Source: Bacteroidota bacterium (lineage in GTDB: Bacteria; Bacteroidota; Bacteroidia; AKYH767-A; OLB10). Taken from it: a stretch of DNA of 64,000 bases. A program made the translations under genes and the position numbers. The notes beneath the pieces are model-generated. The model worked only from the letters and a program-made list of their open reading frames with translations. It was not told where the DNA came from and made no database searches. This document shows positions 47,261 through 54,715 of the stretch, piece by piece. Position 1 is the stretch's first letter. Every line of letters starts with the position of its first letter. The stretch spans positions 310,001 through 374,000 of the forward strand of contig JADKDR010000006.1 of assembly GCA_016714535.1 (NCBI GenBank). The letters run 5' to 3'.

Positions 47261-48159
47261 CCCGTTGCCAAATCCGTTACTACAACCGTATATGTTCCTG
47301 CTGACAGGCCGCTCTGGCTTGATGTGGTTGCGCCATTATCCCATAAGTAACTTACTCCTGCTGCGGTGGCTGTTACACTTCCGTTTGGTAGAACACAGCT
47401 TGTATTGTCTGTGGAGCTGCAAGTAACCGTTGGGTTACTTGTATTATTTGCAACGGTTGCAGAACACGATGCGGTACAGCCTGTTGCTAAATCGGTTACA
47501 ACAACGGTATACGTTCCGACTGCAAGTCCGCTTTGGCTTGATGTGGTTATTCCATTATCCCATAAGTAACTTACTCCAGTTGCGGTGGCTGTAACGGTTC
47601 CGTTTGCGCCAACACATAATGTATTATCTGTAGAAGAACAAACAACCGCAGGATTAACTAGGTTATTTGCAACGGTTGCTGAACAGGATGCTGTGCATCC
47701 TGTTACTAAATCGGTTACTACAACGGTATACGTTCCGGCTGAAAGGCTGCTTTGGCTTGATGTGGTTGCGCCATTATCCCATAAGTAACTTACTCCACTT
47801 GCGGTGGATGTTACACTTCCGTTTGGTAGAACACAGCTTGTATTGTCTGTGGAACTGCAAGTAACCGTTGGGTTACTTGTATTATCTGTTATGGTTGCTG
47901 AACAGGAAGCAGTACATCCTGATGCTAAGTCCGTTACCACAACGGTATATGTTCCGGCTGAGAGGCCGCTTTGGCTTGATGTGGTTGCACCATTATTCCA
48001 TAAGTAACTTACTCCAGTTGCGGTGGCTGTAACGGCTCCGTTTGCGCCAACACAGCTTGTATTGTCTGTAGAAGTACAAGTAACAGTTGGGTTACTTGTA
48101 TTATCTGCTACGGTTGCTGAACAGGAAGCTGTACATCCTGTTGCTAAATCCGTTACCAC
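47155..48159 (-). CDS. Second giant repeat adhesin, internal fragment
   Basis: 334 codons, about four and a half 73-residue repeats, several with a FC/LCVGANGAVTATATGV variant. Its 5' end lies just inside a two-base deletion near 48219 (ATTATCCCAAGTAAC against ATTATCCCATAAGTAAC). Its 3' end runs out of frame after the one-base deletion near 47235 (ending LLAAPQTIQAVFNLTEV). Restoring those bases links it to the fragments on either side. Confidence 0.65.
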   Translation of the reverse strand: MVTDLATGCTASCSATVADNTSNPTVTCTSTDNTSCVGANGAVTATATGVSYLWNNGATTSSQSGLSAGTYTVVVTDLASGCTASCSATITDNTSNPTVTCSSTDNTSCVLPNGSVTSTASGVSYLWDNGATTSSQSSLSAGTYTVVVTDLVTGCTASCSATVANNLVNPAVVCSSTDNTLCVGANGTVTATATGVSYLWDNGITTSSQSGLAVGTYTVVVTDLATGCTASCSATVANNTSNPTVTCSSTDNTSCVLPNGSVTATAAGVSYLWDNGATTSSQSGLSAGTYTVVVTDLATGCTASCSATLQIIQVTQRLLAAPQTIQAVFNLTEV

Positions 48160-48211
48160 AACGGTATACGTTCCGGCAGCAAGGCCGCTTTGGGTAGCAT
48201 CGGTTGAGCCA

Positions 48212-49306
48212 TTATCCCAAGTAACTTAAGCCTGTTGCTGTTGCTGTAACGGTTCCATTTCCACCAACACATAACGTATTGTCTGTAGAAGAACAAGTAA
48301 CGATTGGGCTAACTGTATTATTAGAAACAGTTGCAGTACATGTTGCAGTACAACCAGTTGCCTGATCGGTTACCATAACTGTATACGTTCCAGCAGCAAG
48401 GCCGCTTTGGGTAGCATCGGTTGAGCCATTGCTCCACATGTAGCTAACACCTGTTGCAGTTGCTGAAACGGTTCCATTTCCACCAACACATAACGTATTG
48501 TCTGCAGAAGAACAAGTAACGATTGGGCTAACCGTATTATTAGAAACATTTGCAGTACACGTTGCAGTACAACCAGTTGCCTGATCGGTTACCATAACTG
48601 TGTACGTTCCAGCAGCAAGGCCACTTTGGGTAGCATCGGTTGAGCCATTGCTCCACATGTAGCTAACACCTGTTGCAGTTGCTGAAACGGTTCCATTTGA
48701 ACCTACACAAAATGTATTATTTGTAGAAGAACAAGTAACGGTTGGGCTAACCGTATTATTAGAAACAGTTGCTGAACATGTTGCAGTGCAACCAGTTGCC
48801 TGATCGGTTACCATAACTGTATACGTTCCAGCAGCAAGGCCGCTTTGGGTAGCATCGGTTGAGCCATTGCTCCACATGTAGCTAACACCTGTTGCAGTTG
48901 CTGAAACGGTTCCATTTGAACCTACACAAAATGTATTATTTGTAGAAGAACAGGTAACGGTTGGGTTAACCGTATTATTAGAAACTGTTGCTGAACATGT
49001 TGCAGTACAACCAGTTGCCTGATCGGTTACCATAACTGTGTACGTTCCAGCAGCAAGACCGCTTTGGTTTGCATCGGTAGAGCCGTTGCTCCATGAATAA
49101 CTTACTCCAGTTGCAGTGGCTGTTACACTTCCGGTTGGCTGCAAACAGCTAGTGATGTTTGTGGCACTACATGTAACCGTTGGGTTACTTGTATTATTTG
49201 CAACGGTTGCTGAACATGATGCTGTACATCCTGTTGCTAAGTCCGTTACTACAACAGTATATGTTCCGGCTGTAAGGCCTATTTGGCTTTGATGTGGTTG
49301 CGCCAT
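48212..49306 (-). CDS. Second giant repeat adhesin, internal fragment with the QATGC subtype
   Basis: 364 codons, about five repeats. Four belong to a clear subtype with VMVTDQATGCTATC, NNTVSPTVTC and FCVGSNGTVSATATGV, more like each other than the rest of the array. The fragment is bounded by an extra T near 49288-49290 (GGCTTTGATG for GGCTTGATG) and by the two-base deletion near 48219, after which it stops at once (ATGLSYLG). It is part of the 40651-51010 locus. Confidence 0.68.
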   Translation of the reverse strand: MAQPHQSQIGLTAGTYTVVVTDLATGCTASCSATVANNTSNPTVTCSATNITSCLQPTGSVTATATGVSYSWSNGSTDANQSGLAAGTYTVMVTDQATGCTATCSATVSNNTVNPTVTCSSTNNTFCVGSNGTVSATATGVSYMWSNGSTDATQSGLAAGTYTVMVTDQATGCTATCSATVSNNTVSPTVTCSSTNNTFCVGSNGTVSATATGVSYMWSNGSTDATQSGLAAGTYTVMVTDQATGCTATCTANVSNNTVSPIVTCSSADNTLCVGGNGTVSATATGVSYMWSNGSTDATQSGLAAGTYTVMVTDQATGCTATCTATVSNNTVSPIVTCSSTDNTLCVGGNGTVTATATGLSYLG

Positions 49307-49342
49307 TATCCCATAAGTAACTTACTCCAGTTGCTGTTGCTG

Positions 49343-51010
49343 TTACACTTCCGTTGGGTTGCAGGCTGTTACACTTCCGTTGGGTTGCACACAGTTTGTA
49401 TTGTTTGTGCCGCTGCAAGTAACCGTTGGGTTACTAGTATTACTTGCAATTGTTGCTGTACATGATGCTGTACATCCTGTTACTAAATCCGTTACCACAA
49501 CAGTATATGTTCCTGCTGACAGACCGCTCTGGCTAGCATTGGTTGAGCCGTTACTCCATGAATAACTTACTCCTGTTGCTGTTGCTGTTAAACTTCCGTT
49601 TGCGCCAACACATAATGTATTATCTGTAGAAGAACAAATAACCGCAGGATTAACTAAATTATTTGCTAAAGTTGCTGAGCAAGAAGAAGTACAACCACTC
49701 ACCCCATCTGTTACCGTAACCGTATATGTTCCAGACGCCAGTGCATTCTGACTAGCATTTGTATTCCCGTTACTCCAAAGATATGAAGGAGAAGTGGCAT
49801 CTGTTATAACCGTAACAGAACCATTAAAAGGAGCTGAACATCGCGTGTTTGCAATTGCCGAGCATGTTGTAGTGTAAGAACAGCCAAAGTAAACAGTATA
49901 AAGCTGATTGCATTCGTTGAAATTATTACATAAATCCGTAGCTCTATATGTTCTTTGAACTATATAGGCGCATCCGGAAGTATTAATTGGATTAGCATCT
50001 CCAACATGCGTTATCACAACCGGACCATTCATATCGGAAGCAGCAACCAAAGAAGTATCGGCTGCCGGTATAGCAGCAATGGCATCTGCCTGATTTGCGT
50101 AACATCCTGAAACAGTTACATTAGCCGGGCAGGTTATAGTTGGCGGAATAATATCAATTGGACATTGGGATGCTGCTGTAATGGTTGTAACCGGACTAAT
50201 AACATTATTATTAGCATCACAAAGACAACGTGCATGATAAGATTGCCCTGCAGAATAAGTTGGAAGCGTAGTTACGCCTCCGGTAGTCGTACTTGCATTT
50301 GTAAACCATCTTAAGGTAGAGCCTGATGGACATCCGGCACCGCTTGTATTGATAGTTCCGGTTCGGATAGGCGCGCAACCCGCGCCACAAGGGTTATCAG
50401 TAATTGTTACACCCGGTGCCAATGTAAGAGAAGGACAAGTTATGGAAGCACCAAAGTGTATTGGAGCACCAACATTAACTGCCGGGTCATCACATCCGGA
50501 ATCTAGCCAGCTACCAGTTGTGCCATCACCTGTTGTTTTAACATTTATTTGAGAAGAGCCAACATTTGAGCCAAGTGTAATAGCAAAACAAAAGGTTAAA
50601 CCACAAGGCCCACCCAAATCATCACCACAAAGTTGATCTCCAAAATTACTACAAGGGTCATCATCCGCATCCTCATCAAAATACCATCCCTTTGGTCGGC
50701 TATTGCAACCAATACTATCCCACATCCATGGAGAGCCGGGAACCGGAGTGCCTGGATTTACGATGGACCCGGGTGGTAACCCCGTCAGATAAACACCATG
50801 CAACCAATTGGTGTTAATTTGAATAAAAGAATCTACAGTAACACAAACCTGAATAACGGCTCCAACTGTATAGGGAGAACCACTAGTACCATTGCCACCA
50901 CCGGATATCAATGTAATGGTTTTGTTGCCTAATATCGCACATTGCGAATGCACTTTTAAAAAACTTATGCAGCAGATTAAAAAGCACAGAATGAATATTT
51001 TTTTTATCAT
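49343..51010 (-). CDS. Second giant repeat adhesin, N-terminal part with signal peptide
   Basis: 555 codons; ATG 51010 is the true start of the locus. The signal peptide is residues 1-22 (MIKKIFILCFLICCISFLKV then HSQ). Residues ~25-200 form a Cys-rich domain of unknown fold (WYFDEDADDDPC, LTFCFAITLGSNVG). Residues ~285-375 are an HYR-like domain (PPTITCPANVTVSGC ... RTYRATDLCNN). The first repeats start near residue 385. The frame fails at a tandem 26-base duplication (49339-49389). With the other fragments the locus would encode about 3,450 residues ending in a T9SS sorting domain. The small secreted protein gene at 51037-51390 lies only 26 bases upstream, so the two are probably co-transcribed. 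Confidence 0.83.
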   Translation of the reverse strand: MIKKIFILCFLICCISFLKVHSQCAILGNKTITLISGGGNGTSGSPYTVGAVIQVCVTVDSFIQINTNWLHGVYLTGLPPGSIVNPGTPVPGSPWMWDSIGCNSRPKGWYFDEDADDDPCSNFGDQLCGDDLGGPCGLTFCFAITLGSNVGSSQINVKTTGDGTTGSWLDSGCDDPAVNVGAPIHFGASITCPSLTLAPGVTITDNPCGAGCAPIRTGTINTSGAGCPSGSTLRWFTNASTTTGGVTTLPTYSAGQSYHARCLCDANNNVISPVTTITAASQCPIDIIPPTITCPANVTVSGCYANQADAIAAIPAADTSLVAASDMNGPVVITHVGDANPINTSGCAYIVQRTYRATDLCNNFNECNQLYTVYFGCSYTTTCSAIANTRCSAPFNGSVTVITDATSPSYLWSNGNTNASQNALASGTYTVTVTDGVSGCTSSCSATLANNLVNPAVICSSTDNTLCVGANGSLTATATGVSYSWSNGSTNASQSGLSAGTYTVVVTDLVTGCTASCTATIASNTSNPTVTCSGTNNTNCVQPNGSVTACNPTEV

Positions 51011-51036
51011 CAGTTTAAAAATTTATTTTTTGTTAA

Positions 51037-51390
51037 TTAAGGAAGAATGGCAACCTGCGCAGCGGTTAATTTAAAGTATTGCTTTAACACAGCCTTTCCG
51101 TTGGTTTTTGTAAGCTTAATAGTGAAATAGTCTTGCGTATTTCTATTAATAGAAATTATGCCGTCAATCGATTTATACTTCTTCTGAAACGAAGATTGAG
51201 AAACACCTGAAATTTTTTGATAAATTGCAGGTGCATACACCTTTACAACATAATCGTTTGCTCCGGTAGTAACAAGCTTTACAGTGTTTGCTTGCTGCGC
51301 CTGAACAGGGTTTATAACAGCACTGACAGCAAATAAACTAAAAGCCAAAATAGCCACTAAAAAAAATTTTTTGTTTAATTTTTTCAACAT
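51037..51390 (-). CDS. Small secreted protein of unknown function
   Basis: 117 residues. I do not recognise the family. Residues 1-32 are a signal peptide (LNKKFFLVAILAFSLFAVSA, cleavage near VQAQ). The mature ~85 residues are basic and rich in Lys, Gln and Thr with alternating hydrophobics (NTVKLVTTGANDYVVKVYAP, YFTIKLTKTNGKAVLKQYFK), suggesting a small beta-rich domain, and end TAAQVAILP. There is no Cys and no T9SS tail, so it should be periplasmic or surface-associated through another route. It lies 26 bases upstream of the giant adhesin start, a possible accessory or chaperone role that is only inferred from position. Confidence 0.75.
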   Translation of the reverse strand: MLKKLNKKFFLVAILAFSLFAVSAVINPVQAQQANTVKLVTTGANDYVVKVYAPAIYQKISGVSQSSFQKKYKSIDGIISINRNTQDYFTIKLTKTNGKAVLKQYFKLTAAQVAILP

Positions 51391-51865
51391 AAATAATGAA
51401 ATTAAAATTTAATCAACACTAAGGGTACCTGATTTAACATCAGACTTTGTGAGCGCAATATAAAAAGGATTAGTAATTCGCCTTATGGTAATCACCAAAA
51501 AATGTTGAACATATTATTGTTGGCGTTTAGTCCCTTTATTAGACTGAAAGATTAAACGTTTATAAAATCTATTGATGATCTTTTACAAATAGTCTAGTAA
51601 AAGTCAAAATATGTGCAGTGTTATTTTTGTTGCAGCAAAAATTTTAATAAAACAATTTACAATTTAAGGTTTTTTATGGCTCTTTGTTCAATAGAAGAAA
51701 AGTTATGTAATCAAAATAAATTAAACAGGAAACTCATTAACATGGGTAATACTATTTTGAAGGCTAACCTCTTACAGAATGGTGGTCTTTGCGGTTTGCC
51801 AATATTACATTTACTTTGCGGCCTCTTTCAACCAAGGTTGAAAGTGAGATTTAACGAGAAAAGTT
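51391..51865. other. Intergenic region between the adhesin operon and lpd
   Basis: 475 bases between divergent genes. A 9-bp inverted repeat CTTTCAACC/GGTTGAAAG with a 2-base loop (51825-51844) lies 21 bases before the lpd ATG. It could be an operator or an mRNA hairpin. I found no full TTTG-N19-TAnnTTTG promoter. An 86-codon plus-strand ORF (51613-51873) lacks any family features and overlaps the lpd start. Confidence 0.5.
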
Positions 51866-53047
51866 ATGTTTGATTGTATAGTTATTGGTTCAGGTCCTGG
51901 AGGTTATGTTGCAGCCATAAGATGTGCTCAATTAGGCATGAAGACTGCTCTTATTGAGCGTTACGAAGCGCTGGGCGGCACTTGTCTTAACGTTGGCTGC
52001 ATTCCTTCGAAGGCGCTACTAGATAGTAGCGAACACTTTTATAATGCCAAAAATCATTTTGGTGCTCATGGAATAAAGCTTCAAAAACTTGAAGCTGATA
52101 TTAATCAAATGATTGAGCGTAAGCGAGGAGTAGTTAGCCAAACAGTGGCAGGCATTCAGTATCTTGTAAAAAAAAATAAGATTGATCTTTTTCATGGACA
52201 TGCTTCATTTTTATCGCCTACCAAGGTTAAAATAACAGTCGCTGAATCGTCACATGAAATAGAAGGACGAAATATTATAATTGCTACTGGCAGTAAGCCA
52301 GCTGCCTTACCCAACATTCCCATTGATAAAAAAAAGATTATAACCTCAACGGAAGCATTGGAGATGAAAGAAATTCCGCAAAAAATGATCATCATAGGCG
52401 GAGGGGTCATTGGGTTAGAGTTAGGTTCGGTATATGCTCGTTTAGGTACCAAGATTCAGGTTATTGAATACATGGATTCCATCATTCCCACCATGGATAG
52501 TGTATTGGGGAAAGAACTTGAAAAAACACTAAAGAAAACAGGGTTTGAGTTTTTCTACAAACACAAAGTAACAAGCGCAGTTGCCAAGGGTAAAAAAGTG
52601 ATAGTTTCAGCTGAAAATTCAATGGGAGAAGCAGTAAATTTTGAGGGCGACTATTGTCTGGTTTCGGTTGGTCGCAAGCCATATACCGAAGGACTTGAAC
52701 TTGATAAAGCGGGTGTAGAAACGGATGAAAAGGGACGAGTTAAAGTGAATGAGAACCTGCAAACAACCACTGCAAACATCTATGCAATTGGCGATGTGGT
52801 TGCAGGTGCGATGCTTGCTCACAAGGCATCGGAAGAAGGAGTATTTGTGGCCGAGCGCATGGCTGGTCAACACCCACATATTAATTACAACTTAATACCA
52901 GGTGTAGTATACACCTGGCCTGAGGTAGCAACTGTAGGCGCAACTGAAGAAGAATTAAAAAATAAAAACGTTTCTTATAAAAGCGGAATTTTCCTTTTAA
53001 AGCAAGTGGACGCGCACGTGCCAGTATGGATACAGATGGATTGGTAA
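51866..53047 (+). CDS. lpd: Dihydrolipoyl dehydrogenase, N-terminal ~85% (frameshifted)
   Basis: This is the E3 subunit of 2-oxoacid dehydrogenase complexes, a cytosolic FAD flavoprotein that reoxidises dihydrolipoamide with NAD. Residues 7-14 are the FAD site GSGPGGYV; the redox-active disulfide is C40-C45 in GGTCLNVGCIPSKALL; the NAD site is GGGVIGLELGSVYARLG (about 175-191); AIGDVVAGAMLAHKASEEG is the second FAD contact. The frame is correct to about residue 377 (YKSGIF), then ends LLKQVDAHVPVWIQMDW because one base appears to be missing in the AATTTTCC run near 52987-52992. The remaining C-terminal residues continue in another frame (53026-53259). Since E3 is normally essential, a sequence error is more likely than a dead gene. 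rbfA follows after a short gap. Confidence 0.93.
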   Translation: MFDCIVIGSGPGGYVAAIRCAQLGMKTALIERYEALGGTCLNVGCIPSKALLDSSEHFYNAKNHFGAHGIKLQKLEADINQMIERKRGVVSQTVAGIQYLVKKNKIDLFHGHASFLSPTKVKITVAESSHEIEGRNIIIATGSKPAALPNIPIDKKKIITSTEALEMKEIPQKMIIIGGGVIGLELGSVYARLGTKIQVIEYMDSIIPTMDSVLGKELEKTLKKTGFEFFYKHKVTSAVAKGKKVIVSAENSMGEAVNFEGDYCLVSVGRKPYTEGLELDKAGVETDEKGRVKVNENLQTTTANIYAIGDVVAGAMLAHKASEEGVFVAERMAGQHPHINYNLIPGVVYTWPEVATVGATEEELKNKNVSYKSGIFLLKQVDAHVPVWIQMDW

Positions 53048-53259
53048 AAATATTGGCCGATAAGCAAACTGATGAAATTTTAGGTGTACATATTATTGGC
53101 CCTCGTGCCGCAGATTTGATTGCTGAAGCAACCGTAGCGATGGAGTATCGTGCCAGTGCTGAAGATTTAGCCCGCATTTGTCATCCTCACCCAACATACA
53201 GCGAATCTATTAAAGAAGCAGCCCTTGCAGCATGGAACAATAGCCCCATTCACCTCTAA
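53026..53259 (+). CDS. lpd: Dihydrolipoyl dehydrogenase, C-terminal part in shifted frame
   Basis: 77 residues in the frame that should follow from the upstream part: MDTDGLVKILADKQTDEILG, HIIGPRAADLIAEATVAMEY, and the catalytic dimer-interface motif CHPHPTYSESIKEA with the His-Glu pair that acts on the partner active site. Reading just upstream in this frame gives FPFKASGRARAS, which normally links to the N-terminal part, so only a single-base deletion separates them. The complete protein would be about 464 residues, the usual E3 length. It is not an independent gene; the internal Met at 53026 is the conserved Met of the family. Confidence 0.9.
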   Translation: MDTDGLVKILADKQTDEILGVHIIGPRAADLIAEATVAMEYRASAEDLARICHPHPTYSESIKEAALAAWNNSPIHL

Positions 53260-53270
53260 CAATACAAAAC

Positions 53271-53663
53271 ATGGACAGCACACGACAACAAAAATTTGCA
53301 CGAACTATTCAAAAAGATTTAGGCGACATTTTCATTCACGAAGGAAAAAGCATTTATGGCAATTCGTTTATAACTGTAACTGGAGTGCGAGTAACGCCAG
53401 ACCTTGGTATTGCTCGTGTGTATATAAGTATTCTGCAAAAAAATAATCGCGAAGGAACCCTTGAGTCTATTCGAAAAGCAAAAGGTGAAATTCGCAGGAT
53501 GATTGGTATCCGCATGCGCAATACCATTCATCATATTCCGGACCTCGAATTTTTTCTGGATGAATCACTGGATTATGTAGAAAATATTGATCGTGTTATG
53601 AAAGATATCGTGGTGCCTAAAGAAACCAAAACCAACAAAAAAGACTATAACGAAGAAATTTAA
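53271..53663 (+). CDS. rbfA: Ribosome-binding factor A
   Basis: 130 residues. RbfA helps mature the 30S subunit by binding near 16S rRNA helix 1. The KH-like fold is recognisable: N-terminal helix MDSTRQQKFARTIQKDLGDI, the strand VTGVRVTPDLGIARVYISIL, helix IRRMIGIRMRNTIHHIPDL and the end FFLDESLDYVENIDRVM. The ATG at 53271 lies 11 bases after the lpd stop and the next gene starts 6 bases after its own stop, so it is probably co-transcribed with both. A C-terminal Lys-rich tail (TKTNKKDYNEEI) is longer than in Escherichia coli. Confidence 0.93.
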   Translation: MDSTRQQKFARTIQKDLGDIFIHEGKSIYGNSFITVTGVRVTPDLGIARVYISILQKNNREGTLESIRKAKGEIRRMIGIRMRNTIHHIPDLEFFLDESLDYVENIDRVMKDIVVPKETKTNKKDYNEEI

Positions 53664-53669
53664 CAAACC

Positions 53670-54476
53670 ATGCATTACGATCCTATAAAGCGCGCACTGG
53701 GCAATGTTTTTAATAAGAGTACCGGCTTACGAATATTTTTTTACAAGCTGCTTGACTTACTGTTGCTGCGTTGCTGGCATATTCACCGTGAGTTAAAATT
53801 ATGGAAGAAAAACAATCCTGCGGCAACAAAAATATTTGATGCCGGTGCCGGATTCGGACAATACAGTTATTACCTGCATCAGATGAACCATGATTACAAA
53901 ATTGTGGCGGCTGATGTAAAAGACGAACAAGTAGCTGATTGCAATAATTTTTTTAAAAAGCTTAATACCAATAACGTAACATTCGTTGTTGCCGACCTTA
54001 CACAATACCAACAACCCGATACTTTTGATTTGGTGCTTTGTGTAGATGTGATGGAACATATAGAGGATGATAATGCCTGCTTCAGAAATTATTGCACTTC
54101 TTTAAAAAAAGGCGGGATGCTATTGATTAGCACCCCTAGCGACCAGGGAGGAAGTGACGTACACGAAGGAGAAGACGCCTCCTTTATTGAAGAACATGTG
54201 CGAGATGGATATAACATGCAGGATATAATAGATAAAATTACGAAAGCCGGCTTTAGCAAAATAGAAGCATTGTACAGTTATGGCACTCCAGGCAAAATAT
54301 CGTGGCGTCTATCCATGAAATGGCCAATACAGTTGCTTGGCGTTAGCAAATTGTTTTTTCTAATTGTTCCTTTTTACTACTTACTGGTTTATCCATTTTG
54401 CTATTTGCTTAATTGGGCCGATACCAATGGCAAACATGCCACAGGAACTGGCCTTATTGTTAAAGCCTGGAAGTAA
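53670..54476 (+). CDS. Class I SAM-dependent methyltransferase
   Basis: 268 residues. Motif I is IFDAGAGFGQYSYYL (about 54-68), followed by acidic motif II AADVKDEQ, motif III VVADLTQYQ and post-motif DLVLCVDVMEHIEDD (about 125-139), typical of small-molecule or lipid methyltransferases. The C-terminal 60 residues contain two hydrophobic stretches (LLGVSKLFFLIVPFYYLLVY, YPFCYLLNWAD), suggesting membrane association. The substrate is not identifiable. It begins 6 bases after rbfA, forming an lpd-rbfA-methyltransferase run on the plus strand. Confidence 0.88.
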   Translation: MHYDPIKRALGNVFNKSTGLRIFFYKLLDLLLLRCWHIHRELKLWKKNNPAATKIFDAGAGFGQYSYYLHQMNHDYKIVAADVKDEQVADCNNFFKKLNTNNVTFVVADLTQYQQPDTFDLVLCVDVMEHIEDDNACFRNYCTSLKKGGMLLISTPSDQGGSDVHEGEDASFIEEHVRDGYNMQDIIDKITKAGFSKIEALYSYGTPGKISWRLSMKWPIQLLGVSKLFFLIVPFYYLLVYPFCYLLNWADTNGKHATGTGLIVKAWK

Positions 54477-54609
54477 ACATGTTTTTGACTGAGTGGCTCG
54501 CACACCTTGCAGAGCGTTTTTTCTGTTTATTCTTAGTTAGATGTCATGCTTATACAGTATTTTTAAGATAGTGTTTAAAAATCAACCTGCAACTGGCCAA
54601 TTCTCAAAA

Positions 54610-54640
54610 TTTGTCATTCCGTAATAATTAGTTAATTTCG
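54610..54640 (+). promoter_or_regulatory. Promoter of the pyrophosphatase-YceI gene
   Basis: TTTG (54610-54613), exactly 19 bases, TAATTTCG (54633-54640; one mismatch to TAnnTTTG). The predicted start near 54647 leaves a ~70-base leader with a small stem GGGTA/TACCC at about 54658-54672. Confidence 0.6.
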
Positions 54641-54715
54641 CGCCTTCGTTTTTTAAAGGGTACTTTTTACCCCTAAACAGATACCAAAACTTATATAATT
54701 TTTTTATTTGAATAT

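Larger units (their letters stand above)
41940..49700 (-). repeat. About 36 tandem 219-bp coding repeats (73 residues each)
   Basis: The marker taaatc[cg]gtta recurs at 41985, 42204, 42423 and onward every 219 bases, with exceptions only at damaged sites (45051 to 45310, 45748 to 45955, 47050 to 47268). Many units are nearly identical at DNA level, and three-unit (657-bp) blocks repeat, e.g. 43236-43451 with 43893-44108. Four Cys per unit are conserved. Units near the N-terminus (48212-49306) form a distinct subtype (VTDQATGCTATC, FCVGSNGTVSAT). Near-identity indicates recent expansion or gene conversion, and makes the assembled copy number doubtful. Confidence 0.9.

Noticed and set aside
42816..49565. 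Many plus-strand ORFs of 60-90 codons inside the 219-bp array, nearly identical to each other
   Set aside because: They are antisense shadows of the coding repeats; their repetition just follows the 219-bp period, and none has a start signal or known domain.
41940..49700. Regularly spaced repeats, as in a CRISPR array
   Set aside because: The unit is 219 bases, fully coding in one frame and without unique spacers; there are no cas genes.
51613..51873. 86-codon plus-strand ORF upstream of lpd
   Set aside because: Overlaps the lpd start, has atypical composition and no recognisable domain or upstream signal.
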